Source: a virus
Virus record (IMG/VR): IMGVR_UViG_3300020469_002331
Coordinates: 1-26,440 of that record
DNA: 26,440 nucleotides
Strand: one strand, 5' to 3'
This document shows, piece after piece, positions 9,324 to 17,223 of the stretch. The translations under genes and the position numbers were made by a program. Numbering within the stretch: the first letter of the stretch is position 1; each line of letters opens with the position of its first letter. The notes beneath the pieces are model-generated. The model was not told where the DNA came from. It did no database searches and saw only the letters and a program-made list of their open reading frames with translations.

Positions 9324-10112
9324 ATGGCTACACAAGTAAATAAAACATTTATCTTTCCAGTACCAACACAATGGTTGGGACAGGATCAAGATGATGCAAA
9401 CGCAGGAGTTGCAACATACATCGGACCTAAAAATCTAAAGGTCTGGTTAGAGTATGATACAGATGGAGTGACAAAAACAGATAAGATTGTGGATACAGTT
9501 GACCCAACAAGGTCAGACTATCCTGATCCATTACCTGCTAACATATATGCAGTTGATCTAGATGCAGACTTGTATCCAGAAACTGCTGCTGCATTGTATG
9601 GTGGTATCGCAGGTCCTTTACATATAGAAGTGGTAGCAGGTCCTTCATCAGACCCTAACCCTTATATTGAAGATCCCGCACACTTCTCAGAAGTATATGA
9701 CATGTGTAGTTTTGGTTGGGATCCAACTCTAAACTCTGGTGCAGGTGGATGGAAGACTCCAATATATTCACATGAAATTGATGATGTAGAGAAAAGTGAT
9801 ACAACATTTGGTTGGGATTGGGTAAGAAGAATTAGAAACAACATGCTAACAGCATGTGACAATAGAGTTCCTGCAGATGCTGTAGACACAGCATTCGCAC
9901 AAACTTGGAAGGATTATCGTCAGAAGTTAAGAGATCTTCCTTCTGATTGGGTAGGAGTAGGTACTGCAACACACTTGATAGTGTGGCCAAGAGATCCTGA
10001 CATGGTAGTTAAGGACGCAGAAGTTAAAGCAAATAAAGAAGACTCTTCTTTAACTCCAGATGATCCTAACTACTATGGTGGTGTCATAGCAAACGAAAAC
10101 CCTGATGTCTAA
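9324..10112 (+). CDS. Tail accessory/assembly-like protein
   Basis: A 262-residue acidic protein. Residues 1-60 are strand-like (KTFIFPVPTQWLG, NLKVWLEYDTDG). The middle has many Asp, Pro and Trp residues. Residues about 160-205 contain a helical stretch with RRIRNNMLTACD and then WKDYRQKLRDLPSDW. The W..YR..LRDLP pattern is common in phage tail-fibre assembly chaperones and other tail accessory proteins; here it is the only family hint. It has its own perfect late promoter and a strong terminator 26 bases after the stop, so it is probably a single-gene late unit closing the first structural block. Chaperone versus virion component cannot be decided from the sequence. Confidence 0.6.
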   Translation: MATQVNKTFIFPVPTQWLGQDQDDANAGVATYIGPKNLKVWLEYDTDGVTKTDKIVDTVDPTRSDYPDPLPANIYAVDLDADLYPETAAALYGGIAGPLHIEVVAGPSSDPNPYIEDPAHFSEVYDMCSFGWDPTLNSGAGGWKTPIYSHEIDDVEKSDTTFGWDWVRRIRNNMLTACDNRVPADAVDTAFAQTWKDYRQKLRDLPSDWVGVGTATHLIVWPRDPDMVVKDAEVKANKEDSSLTPDDPNYYGGVIANENPDV

Positions 10113-10116
10113 AACA

Positions 10117-10186
10117 AAATTGACTTTTTAGTTACAAGATTCTGGGAAAATTTTTTCCAGAATTTTTTTGACCCTTAAGATTTTTT
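10117..10186 (+). repeat. Intergenic module, copy A
   Basis: This stretch shares its layout with 24066-24134: AAAAT, then ACTTTTT, then TTACAA, a hairpin, a T-run ending in TTTTTTGACC, and GATTTTT. From ACTTTTT to the end of GACC is 51 bases here and 50 in copy B, and from GACC to GATTTTT is 9 versus 10 bases. The hairpin stems differ. Confidence 0.55.
10139..10169 (+). terminator. Rho-independent terminator
   Basis: ATTCTGG (10139-10145) pairs with CCAGAAT (10156-10162), with further G-T and A-T pairs possible inside, and is followed by an uninterrupted T-run to 10169. It ends the transcript of the gene at 9324 and separates the structural block from the sugar island. Confidence 0.85.
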
Positions 10187-10190
10187 CAAG

Positions 10191-11003
10191 ATGCAAGACC
10201 ATGTGAATTATGAAGTAAATAGAACTGGATCAGAGTTTGATCCAATTAAATACTTCAAGATGTTTGACCTAAGCGATGACTTAGAAGTAAAGGTTCTAAA
10301 AGATATAGGACCTCAAAAGAAATCAGTAGTAGTAATAGATAATTTTTATAAAGATCCTGATTCTGTAAGACAGTTGTGCTTGGATTCTCATAAGAGAAAT
10401 GATCCTGGTCTGCTGTCTTATTTGCCAGGAGAAAGAGTTTATCTTGAAACCACAGCAGTAAAACAAAAGATTAAACATATCTTTGATGATTTATGTTTTG
10501 ACACAGATATATGGAGTGGTGGAGAGTGGCAAAATAGAGAATGGTACGAGAGAGAGTGGGGAAAAGCAGCATTTATGTGTAATGTTATTAATGATAGAAC
10601 TTTAAAAGACAAACCAGATGGTATAATTCCTCATCAAGACAAATATGATTTATCAATGCCTCCATTGTTCACACAATTTGGAGCAGTAATATACTTAAAT
10701 ACTCCAGAGGAATGTGCAGGTGGTACAAATCTCTGGAGTTTTGATGGTCAGATGTCCTTACCTAGGAAAGGACCTACAGCTATAGAACCACCTTCATATG
10801 ATCAAGATGCAATGACTCAGGAAGAAATATTTGATCACATTCATTGGTCATTATTTAATAATGATAGATGGAAGGTTGAACATAAGTTTGAAATGGTGTA
10901 TAATAGAATGGCATTGTATGAGTCACGAGTATTGCATAGTCAAAATGTAGATCTTGGTATGTTTACCGAATATGATCGCATAAATCAGGTTCTTTTTATG
11001 TAA
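10191..11003 (+). CDS. DUF6445-type 2OG-Fe(II) oxygenase-like protein
   Basis: A 270-residue protein. The N-terminal VVVIDNFYKDPDSVRQLCLD (residues 46-65) is the hallmark opening of the DUF6445 family. The core has GIIPHQDK with H148 and D150 as a metal HxD pair, then a FGAVIYLNTPEECAGGTNLW strand set, and YESRVLHSQNV with H249 as the distal ligand; R263 in the last strand could bind 2-oxoglutarate. The family is expected to adopt the dioxygenase beta-helix fold but its substrate is unknown. It opens the sugar-modification island, 11 bases before the glycosyltransferase gene, which suggests oxidation of a sugar or glycosylated protein; that is inference. Confidence 0.75.
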   Translation: MQDHVNYEVNRTGSEFDPIKYFKMFDLSDDLEVKVLKDIGPQKKSVVVIDNFYKDPDSVRQLCLDSHKRNDPGLLSYLPGERVYLETTAVKQKIKHIFDDLCFDTDIWSGGEWQNREWYEREWGKAAFMCNVINDRTLKDKPDGIIPHQDKYDLSMPPLFTQFGAVIYLNTPEECAGGTNLWSFDGQMSLPRKGPTAIEPPSYDQDAMTQEEIFDHIHWSLFNNDRWKVEHKFEMVYNRMALYESRVLHSQNVDLGMFTEYDRINQVLFM

Positions 11004-11014
11004 CTATATAAACC

Positions 11015-12052
11015 ATGAGATCCAAAGCATTTTTTATTAATGGTGGAGCAGGTAGAGTCATCTGTTCTATCCCTGCACTTGAAAAGTATGCAGAGAACCA
11101 TGACGATTTTGTAATCGTAGCAGAAGGTGGTATGAACTTCTTCAAAGGTCATCCTGTCTTACATAAACACGCATATGATTATTGGCATAAAGGTTTGTTC
11201 GAGGACAAACTTAAGATGCGTGACTGTGTTACTCCAGAACCATATAGAATGTGGCATTACTACAATCAGAAGTGTAGTCTTGCACAGGCATATGATATGG
11301 AAATCAACGGTTTAGATGAACCTAGAGAACTTCCTAAACCAAATATCAGAGTAACAAAAACAGAGGGTATTAAAGCACTCAACACATTAGAACAAATAAA
11401 AAATACGACAGGAAAAGAGAAGGCAATAGTTATACAACCATTTGGTAGAGGTGTAGTAAATACAGATGGATATATTTTTGATCCAACCTCTCGAAGTTTT
11501 AATTTATCAGATATATCTACAATAATTAATGACTTAAAGAAAGATTATACTGTCTTGATTATGAGTGAGTTCCAATTCGATACAGGAGAAAGTAAGCATC
11601 CACATGCTATACCACAAGTTCCAGACATCAGATTATGGGCAGGTATAATACAGTGTGCAGATCATTTCCTAGGTTGTGATAGTGTTGGTCAACATATTGC
11701 TAGAGCAATGGACACGACTGCAACCGTTGTAACTGGATCTACATTCCCAATCAACATAACATATCCAAATGTAAACTCATTTGATCTCTTTGATATGGGT
11801 GAAGGTATTAGAACCTATTCACCTTTGCGTATGACTGAAGAAGACATGCAAGACATGGCTAATGATGAGTGTATGACCATGACAAAGGATGATGTTAAGA
11901 AAGTAATTGATAGTTGTAGAAAAAGATTAGGAAAATCAACTACTCGTAAGATAGTAAAGCAAGAACCAAAAGAAGAAAAAGAATCATGTTGTGACGATCC
12001 TTATTGTCCAACAAGCACAGTAAAAACTCCAACCAAAGGTTTTAAACAGTAA
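11015..12052 (+). CDS. GT9-like glycosyltransferase (heptosyltransferase-like)
   Basis: A 345-residue GT-B type protein. It opens with FINGGAGRVICSIPALEKYA, matching the nucleotide-free N-domain start of ADP-heptose:LPS heptosyltransferases (usually GxGDxxxxxPxL). Residues about 133-145 (KAIVIQPFGRG) begin the C-domain. Residues about 216-240 (HFLGCDSVGQHIARAM, then TTATVVTGST) match the D-S/T-G-x-x-H-x-A nucleotide-sugar site of family GT9. A charged C-terminal tail of about 45 residues has a Cys cluster (ESCCDDPYCP) unlike typical GT9 enzymes. Given hldE-like and hldD-like genes downstream, ADP-heptose is a plausible donor. The acceptor is unknown. The gene shares one base with the next (TAATG). 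Confidence 0.75.
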   Translation: MRSKAFFINGGAGRVICSIPALEKYAENHDDFVIVAEGGMNFFKGHPVLHKHAYDYWHKGLFEDKLKMRDCVTPEPYRMWHYYNQKCSLAQAYDMEINGLDEPRELPKPNIRVTKTEGIKALNTLEQIKNTTGKEKAIVIQPFGRGVVNTDGYIFDPTSRSFNLSDISTIINDLKKDYTVLIMSEFQFDTGESKHPHAIPQVPDIRLWAGIIQCADHFLGCDSVGQHIARAMDTTATVVTGSTFPINITYPNVNSFDLFDMGEGIRTYSPLRMTEEDMQDMANDECMTMTKDDVKKVIDSCRKRLGKSTTRKIVKQEPKEEKESCCDDPYCPTSTVKTPTKGFKQ

Positions 12053-13914
12053 TGTCAGAATGGATTGCAGCAGTCTCTAGAGGACACAATGCTAGTGTAG
12101 CACTACTAAAAGATGGTGAAGTTGTATTTAATATAGAAGAGGAGAGACTCACCAGAGTAAAGTATGATGGTGCACCATTAGCATGTATCACTAAGATAAA
12201 AGAATACACAGATAAGTTAGACTATCTTATCTTAGTACACACTACAAGATTAGATCAGCATAATTTTAAGATGGATTATTGTGGTGATGATCCTTACTTT
12301 GGTCTTGCTAGAAAGATGGGTTTGGTTGATAAACCTAGAGACATTGAGTTTGGAGAGTTGCCTGATAATGTTATTGACATGGGAGACAATCATCATAGAT
12401 GTCATGTTGCAACAGCATTTTATAACTCAGGATTTGATAAGGCAGTAGGTGTTGTAGTAGATGGTGCAGGTTCATGGGTTAAGTTTGGTAGTAAAGAAAA
12501 ATTTATGGAGGATTATTGGGAGACAGAAACAATATTTGATTGTGGATACCCAGATATATTTGACACAAAATACAAACACATAGGAACTAAATTTGCTGCA
12601 CCTGTCTGTTACTATAATAGATTTGATAGTGCATTCTGGGATGGTTATGGTCAAGGAATAAGATATGAGTCACAGAAGAATGAATACCATGAACTGTATG
12701 CTACACCAGGTGCAGGTATAGTAAAATGTTATGAAGCAGTGACTGAGTATTGTGGATTCCCTGCTATTGAAGCAGGAAAAGTCATGGGATTATCTCCTTA
12801 TGGAAAAGATCCAGAGTATCTACCACCATTTTTTAAACAATTTGGTGTTGCTCCAATGATGTCAGCAAGTAGAGATGTATTCACTCCTTACTATCCTAAT
12901 GGTGCTATCTTTAATATGCATATGTTACCAGAAGTATTAGATATAGGAGATGAAAATGAGAACAATCCTAAGTTATATAATTGCCAGAATAGAAAAGATG
13001 CTGCGTGGAAGATACAAAAAGAAACTCAAGAACAAGTCCTAGAATTAATTCGTAAGGCAGTTAGAGATACTGGACATAAAAATGTAGTGTTGACTGGTGG
13101 ATATGGACTGAATTGTGTTGCAAACTATTGGTTTTTAGAACAATTAAAGGATGAGAACATATGTTTGTATGTCGAACCAGTTAGTAATGATTGTGGTACA
13201 GCACTAGGTGGAGCGTTGTTATGGCATCATAGGGTCAATCAAGACACTAGGAAACGAAAACCAATTAAAGACCTTTACTTAGGTCCCAAATATGATTACA
13301 CTAATAAGGAGATTGAAATGACTAGCGAAAAATATAATGCACAAGTAGCAGAAGCAACACATGAAACTGTTGTAGATCTAATAAAGAATAAAAATATTGT
13401 TGCATTATTTCAAGGTAGATCAGAAGCAGGTCCTAGAGCATTGGGCAATCGTTCTTTTTTATATGATCCTACAGATCCTAATGGAAAAGATCATGTTAAC
13501 TCTGTCAAAAAGAGAGAGTTCTTTAGACCATTTGCAGGTACAATACTAAAAGAACATGTGCATGAGTGGTTTGACCTTCGTGGTATGGATGAGACACCAT
13601 TCATGATGTATGCAGTTAACTGTCAACCAGGTATAGAAGAGAAGATACCTGCTATTATTCATGTTGATAAAACATGTAGGATACAAACTGTAACAGAAGA
13701 ACAAAATAAACATTACTATGATATTATTAAAGCATGGTATGATGCTACTGGTTGTCCTATCATATTCAATACATCATTCAACTTAGGTGGTGAACCATTG
13801 GTTGAGACACTTGATGATGCAATCCGCACAATAACTACAAGTGATGTTGAATATCTATATCTTCCAGAGTATAATAAAATTATTATTTCTAAGAATGAAA
13901 ACCAACTACCTTGA
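12052..13914 (+). CDS. Full-length NodU/TobZ-type O-carbamoyltransferase
   Basis: The 620-residue enzyme has both family domains. The N-terminal Kae1-like domain shows SRGHNASVALLKDG (9-22), IEEERLTR, the metal site DNHHRCH with H114 and H118, VVVDGAGSW with D137, and an LTGGYGLNCVANYW motif. H114, H118 and D137 carry the same numbers as in TobZ, as I remember it. The C-terminal YrdC-like domain starts after about residue 410 and has SEAGPRALGNRS (457-468), KKREFFRPFAG and FNTSFNLGGEPLV. The family makes carbamoyladenylate from carbamoyl phosphate and ATP and transfers the carbamoyl group to a hydroxyl, typically of a sugar. A related metavirome enzyme is known to carbamoylate 5-hydroxymethylcytosine in DNA, so DNA is an alternative substrate. 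Genes on both sides point to a sugar. Confidence 0.92.
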   Translation: MSEWIAAVSRGHNASVALLKDGEVVFNIEEERLTRVKYDGAPLACITKIKEYTDKLDYLILVHTTRLDQHNFKMDYCGDDPYFGLARKMGLVDKPRDIEFGELPDNVIDMGDNHHRCHVATAFYNSGFDKAVGVVVDGAGSWVKFGSKEKFMEDYWETETIFDCGYPDIFDTKYKHIGTKFAAPVCYYNRFDSAFWDGYGQGIRYESQKNEYHELYATPGAGIVKCYEAVTEYCGFPAIEAGKVMGLSPYGKDPEYLPPFFKQFGVAPMMSASRDVFTPYYPNGAIFNMHMLPEVLDIGDENENNPKLYNCQNRKDAAWKIQKETQEQVLELIRKAVRDTGHKNVVLTGGYGLNCVANYWFLEQLKDENICLYVEPVSNDCGTALGGALLWHHRVNQDTRKRKPIKDLYLGPKYDYTNKEIEMTSEKYNAQVAEATHETVVDLIKNKNIVALFQGRSEAGPRALGNRSFLYDPTDPNGKDHVNSVKKREFFRPFAGTILKEHVHEWFDLRGMDETPFMMYAVNCQPGIEEKIPAIIHVDKTCRIQTVTEEQNKHYYDIIKAWYDATGCPIIFNTSFNLGGEPLVETLDDAIRTITTSDVEYLYLPEYNKIIISKNENQLP

Positions 13915-13915
13915 T

Positions 13916-14074
13916 ATGAATAACCCTTTGAGTCCAGTAAAAATGGTAAGAGAATCTTACTCTAAATGGTTACAAAAAAATGTAACAGAAGTACAGGTGC
14001 AATTTGAAGAGGAAGAACCTACATGGATACCTTATGATACTCTACTAGCAATTATGAATAGAATTGAAGCATGA
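13916..14074 (+). CDS. Small hypothetical protein (52 aa)
   Basis: The start is set at ATG 13916, one base after the carbamoyltransferase TGA; the frame remains open further upstream, but that part lies inside the carbamoyltransferase gene. The product has a basic helical N-terminal half (VRESYSKWLQKN) and an acidic middle (QFEEEEPTWIPYDTL). It is a soluble protein with no recognisable motif. It overlaps the next small gene as ATGA, so the four genes from 13916 to 15408 are probably translated in series. No function is recognised. Confidence 0.6.
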   Translation: MNNPLSPVKMVRESYSKWLQKNVTEVQVQFEEEEPTWIPYDTLLAIMNRIEA

Positions 14075-14265
14075 AATTAACACAAGAAATTATTGACCAG
14101 ATACAGGAGGCAATGCTTCATACTAAAAAGAATGGTGATATTAATTGGGAAGATAGTGATGAGATACAAGTTCAATTAGCAGGGACTTGGGCAGCAGATA
14201 AGTTTATTGTGATAAAGAATGTTACTAAGAGTAGCACATCACTTCATAACTTTAAAAGTAAATGA
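14071..14265 (+). CDS. Small hypothetical protein (64 aa)
   Basis: It starts in an ATGA overlap with the previous gene and ends in an ATGA overlap with the adenylyltransferase gene, good evidence that it is real. The N-terminus is helical (LTQEIIDQIQEAMLH). A central part (DINWEDSDEIQVQLAG, then KFIVIKNV) could form two strands. No catalytic, membrane or DNA-binding motif is visible. No function is recognised. Confidence 0.65.
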   Translation: MKLTQEIIDQIQEAMLHTKKNGDINWEDSDEIQVQLAGTWAADKFIVIKNVTKSSTSLHNFKSK

Positions 14266-14663
14266 AAACTATCTTTGTTAATGGTACATTTGATTTACTT
14301 CATCCTGGTCATGTATCGTTACTTACATGGGCAAAAAGTCTTGGAGATTACCTTGTAGTTGGTATTGATACTGATGACAGAGTAAAAGAAAAGAAAGGAT
14401 CTAGTCGTCCCATATATAATCAAACTGACAGAGGACTCATGTTAGTTTCTATGTCAGCAGTTGATGAAGTCAGGTATTTTGATAGCGATGAGTCGTTAGA
14501 AAACTTGGTAAAAGAAGTAAAACCTGATATAATAGTAGTAGGTTCTGATTGGAAAGGTAAAACTATTATCGGATCTTATTATGCTGCCGAACTTAAATTT
14601 TTTGATCGTATAGAAGAGTATGCAACTACAAAGACAATACAATGTATTATTGATAGGGGATAG
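14262..14663 (+). CDS. hldE2-like: HldE-type heptose-1-phosphate adenylyltransferase domain protein
   Basis: The 133-residue protein is a stand-alone nucleotidyltransferase of the cytidylyltransferase fold. Residues 5-20 (FVNGTFDLLHPGHVSL) contain the HxGH nucleotide site (H14-P-G-H17). GSSRP (46-50), SAVDEV, then VVGSDWKGK and a C-terminal YATTKTIQ follow the order of the C-terminal domain of E. coli HldE (KGDSRP, LEAVDWV, VKGGDY, CSTTNII). This domain makes ADP-D-glycero-beta-D-manno-heptose from the 1-phosphate and ATP. The next gene encodes the matching kinase domain, supporting the assignment; alone, glycerol-3-phosphate or other cytidylyltransferases would be possible. Linked by ATGA overlap upstream and a 44-base overlap downstream. 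Confidence 0.78.
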   Translation: MKTIFVNGTFDLLHPGHVSLLTWAKSLGDYLVVGIDTDDRVKEKKGSSRPIYNQTDRGLMLVSMSAVDEVRYFDSDESLENLVKEVKPDIIVVGSDWKGKTIIGSYYAAELKFFDRIEEYATTKTIQCIIDRG

Positions 14664-15408
14664 CTGCACTGATGAATGGGCATACGGATCTTGTGATCGT
14701 CTAAGTCCAGAAGCACCTATACCAGTCATGAAATTTAGGGAGCATCAAAGTGCACCTGGCATGGCAGCAAATGTATATGAAAATTTAAAATCTCTTGGAA
14801 TAGAAGTAAATTTTCTAACCAATAGAGAAAAGATAGTAAAGACAAGATATGTAGATGATAAATCTAATCAACAGATCATGAGATTAGATACAGAACCTGA
14901 TGTAAAACCATTACATCCATCTCAATTAACTATGGCAGCAGCACATAGTCAGTATGATGCTGTTGTTATATCTGATTATGATAAAGGATTTGTAGGATAT
15001 GACATCATAGATTTGTTAGCAAGACAAAATCCTAACATAAAAATTTTCATCGACACTAAGAAAAAGAAGTTACCTACACAATACAGTAATATAATTTACA
15101 AAATTAATAAGAGAGAGTTTGAATTATTAGATCCTAACCATATACCTAGAGGAGAAAATATGATTGTTACTCATGGTGCTAATGGTGCACTGTGGGATCA
15201 CAAAACATTTCCTGTTCCTATCACTAGAGTATTCGATGTGACAGGTGCAGGTGACACATTCTTAGCAGCATTAGTATTCTATTATATACAATTGCCATCA
15301 CTTGATGAGTGTATTAATTTTGCAAATAGATGTGCAGCAATTGCAGTCCAGAATCCTGGCACATATACATTGACAATGGAGGATGTAGATGGAATCATTA
15401 AACCCTAG
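14620..15408 (+). CDS. hldE1-like: HldE-type heptose-7-phosphate kinase domain protein
   Basis: The 262-residue PfkB-family kinase follows the HldE kinase domain closely: VLLIGDSCTDEW (9-20), RLSPEAPIPVMKF, a PGMAANVYENLKSLG segment (Gly-rich sugar site), the NQQIMRLDTE substrate region, and FDVTGAGDTF with D212 as the likely catalytic base. HldE kinase phosphorylates D-glycero-D-manno-heptose 7-phosphate at C1. The domain is shorter than the roughly 320 residues usual in HldE. ATG 14620 overlaps the adenylyltransferase gene by 44 bases. An alternative TTG/GTG start nearer 14650 would cut into the first beta strand, so ATG 14620 is preferred. In many bacteria the two domains are fused, kinase first; here they are separate and reversed. 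Confidence 0.82.
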   Translation: MQLQRQYNVLLIGDSCTDEWAYGSCDRLSPEAPIPVMKFREHQSAPGMAANVYENLKSLGIEVNFLTNREKIVKTRYVDDKSNQQIMRLDTEPDVKPLHPSQLTMAAAHSQYDAVVISDYDKGFVGYDIIDLLARQNPNIKIFIDTKKKKLPTQYSNIIYKINKREFELLDPNHIPRGENMIVTHGANGALWDHKTFPVPITRVFDVTGAGDTFLAALVFYYIQLPSLDECINFANRCAAIAVQNPGTYTLTMEDVDGIIKP

Positions 15409-16552
15409 GGTATTAGGATATCATACATCACATAATGCATCTATCGCTGTTGTAGAAGATGGAAAGATAAGTTGGGGAATAGAAGAAGAAAGAATTAGTC
15501 GTAAAAAACATGATCAAGTTCCTGCTCTAGCAATCACTAATTATATTAATAAAAATATTGATATCGCATTACATTCCTCACTGATACATCCAGATCAGAT
15601 AGACAATATTAATTATGTAATGAAAGTATGTCAAAGTTTAATTACTAAAGCAACTAGCAAACAAATACAACCAAAGAAAACAATATTTGTTGATGAGCAA
15701 GGTGAGATGTCTGGTTGGTTTAAACGACCACCAGAACCTGAGTTCGTTGACTGTAGTGAGAACCATCATTTATATCATGCTGCATTAGGATTTTACAACT
15801 CAGGATTTGAAGAGGCAGCAGTGTTAGTTGTTGATGGTGCAGGTGCATGGGTAAATAAATCTGGTCATGAAGTAGAAACAATATACAAAGCATCTTATCC
15901 TTGTAATTTTGAAAAGATATCTCAATCAGCAGCTCCTTGGCATACCTTAATGGACACACATGAGATTGAAAGTCCTGCTTATGGTATTGGATTTGTTTAC
16001 TCTGCAGTAAGTGCTTTCCTTGGGTTTGGTACTCTAGAATGTGGTACACTTATGGGACTGTCAACATATGGTGAGGAAGATCCTAACATAAAACCTTTTG
16101 TTGTTGATGGAAAGATTGATGAGTCATTGTTCACAAGATATGTGCATGGTATAAAACTAAATCCATATCCTTACATTCAAGATAGAGAAGGATGGTGTGA
16201 TGTAGTTAATAAAAAATCTGTAGATCTTTCTAAACATAAACATCTAGTTAATCTTGCATGGAGATGTCAAAAAGATTTTGAAACTTATATGATTAATAAA
16301 ATTAAAGAAACATTAGAAGTTAGTAATAATATAATAATAACAGGAGGTTGTGCATTGAATTGTGTAGCAAATTATGAATACTTGAAACATCTACCAAAAG
16401 ATGCTAAACTATATGTTGAACCAAATTCTAGTGACGCAGGAATTTCTATGGGAATGGCAATGTATTGTTGGAGAGATATCACTCAATCAAAAGAGATATT
16501 TCCTCTTAAAAATCTTTACTTAGGACCTGAAGAGAATGAGATATTGTATTGA
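15389..16552 (+). CDS. Truncated carbamoyltransferase: Kae1-like domain only
   Basis: The 387-residue protein is clearly related to the full-length enzyme at 12052: YHTSHNASIAVVEDG (11-25), IEEERISRKKHD, the metal site ENHHLYH with H126/H127/H130, VVDGAGAW with D149, GTLMGLSTYG, and ITGGCALNCVANYEYL. It stops at NLYLGPEENEILY, exactly where the other protein enters its C-terminal domain (about residue 410). The YrdC-like domain that makes carbamoyladenylate is therefore missing, while the visible catalytic residues of the transferase domain are intact. There is no sign of frameshift: the next gene follows with a 17-base overlap and encodes an unrelated HAD protein. It may work with the full-length enzyme or another activity in trans. 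Confidence 0.85.
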   Translation: MESLNPRVLGYHTSHNASIAVVEDGKISWGIEEERISRKKHDQVPALAITNYINKNIDIALHSSLIHPDQIDNINYVMKVCQSLITKATSKQIQPKKTIFVDEQGEMSGWFKRPPEPEFVDCSENHHLYHAALGFYNSGFEEAAVLVVDGAGAWVNKSGHEVETIYKASYPCNFEKISQSAAPWHTLMDTHEIESPAYGIGFVYSAVSAFLGFGTLECGTLMGLSTYGEEDPNIKPFVVDGKIDESLFTRYVHGIKLNPYPYIQDREGWCDVVNKKSVDLSKHKHLVNLAWRCQKDFETYMINKIKETLEVSNNIIITGGCALNCVANYEYLKHLPKDAKLYVEPNSSDAGISMGMAMYCWRDITQSKEIFPLKNLYLGPEENEILY

Positions 16553-16886
16553 TATAGACTCAACAATCTGTACACCTGGCAAGTGTGGAACTTGTAGGTA
16601 TGAGGGTTCTACACCCATGCAAAGTAGAATAGATAAGATTAATAATCTTTATGATGAGGGTCACTATATAATATACTTTACTGCTCGTGCTATGGGAAGG
16701 TCTAGTGCTTTACCACATGAGGAGGCAAAGAAAAAGGCAGAAGATTTATTCAAACCTCTTACTGAAGCACAACTAAAGATGTGGGGATGTAAGTATCATG
16801 AATTGATTATGGGTAAACCACATGCTGACATCTTTATAGATGACAAAGCAATGAATAGTGAGGATTATTTTGAAAAAACAACCTAA
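16536..16886 (+). CDS. HAD-superfamily phosphatase
   Basis: The 116-residue protein starts MRYCIDIDST, where D6 and D8 are the HAD nucleophile and acid/base. YFTARAMG supplies motif II (Thr), and DIFIDDKAMNSEDYF near the C-terminus supplies the paired aspartates of motif IV. A short Cys pair (PGKCGTC) follows motif I. The compact length and motif arrangement fit small phosphatases of capsule and sugar-nucleotide clusters. In this operon it is a candidate for the missing heptose-1,7-bisphosphate phosphatase step (GmhB role), but it lacks the zinc-binding loop typical of GmhB, so that assignment is inference. Confidence 0.72.
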   Translation: MRYCIDIDSTICTPGKCGTCRYEGSTPMQSRIDKINNLYDEGHYIIYFTARAMGRSSALPHEEAKKKAEDLFKPLTEAQLKMWGCKYHELIMGKPHADIFIDDKAMNSEDYFEKTT

Positions 16887-17223
16887 ATTCGTACACAAAG
16901 GTTGGGGATATGAGAAGTGGATTGCAAACTCCTCAGAATATTGTGGTAAGTTATTGTTTATAAAAAAGAATCATAGATGTTCATGGCACTATCATACATT
17001 GAAAGATGAGACTTTCTATCTACAATCAGGAAAGATTCAACTATCATATAGCACAGAAGACGATAGAGATAAAGCAAATACAATAACACTAGAACCTGGC
17101 GATGCATTCCATTGTACTAGAGGAACTAGGCATCAAATGTTAGCACTAGAAGATGCAGAACTATTTGAATTTTCTACTGAACATTTTGATTCAGATTCAA
17201 ACAGAGTTATACCTGGCGACTAA
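16870..17223 (+). CDS. Cupin protein, mannose-6-P isomerase-like
   Basis: Residues about 35-55 show the cupin motif 1 pattern: CSWHYHTLKDETFYLQSG gives HxHx4Ex6G. GDAFHCTRGTRHQM is motif 2 with the second metal-binding His. The opening KPWGYE-like KGWGYEKW and the general layout resemble the C-terminal cupin of GDP-mannose pyrophosphorylase/mannose-6-phosphate isomerase. The start is uncertain: a GTG at 16858 extends the frame, but GAGG at 16860-16863 sits six bases before TTG 16870, which I prefer (117 residues). It overlaps the HAD gene and shares one base with the next gene (TAATG). Likely a sugar-phosphate isomerase or sugar-nucleotide tailoring enzyme. Confidence 0.72.
   Translation: MKKQPKFVHKGWGYEKWIANSSEYCGKLLFIKKNHRCSWHYHTLKDETFYLQSGKIQLSYSTEDDRDKANTITLEPGDAFHCTRGTRHQMLALEDAELFEFSTEHFDSDSNRVIPGD

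Noticed and set aside
9299-9343. 14-residue ORF before the 9324 gene
   Set aside because: Too short, no hydrophobic or conserved feature, and it runs into the next gene out of frame.
13841-13915. Upstream extension of the 52-residue gene at 13916
   Set aside because: It lies inside the conserved end of the carbamoyltransferase and gives a hydrophobic stretch not expected for this protein; ATG 13916 directly after the stop is better.
15389-16552. Truncated carbamoyltransferase as a pseudogene
   Set aside because: The active-site motifs are intact, the break is at a domain boundary, and the following bases encode an intact HAD gene, with no remnant of the missing domain in other frames that I could see.
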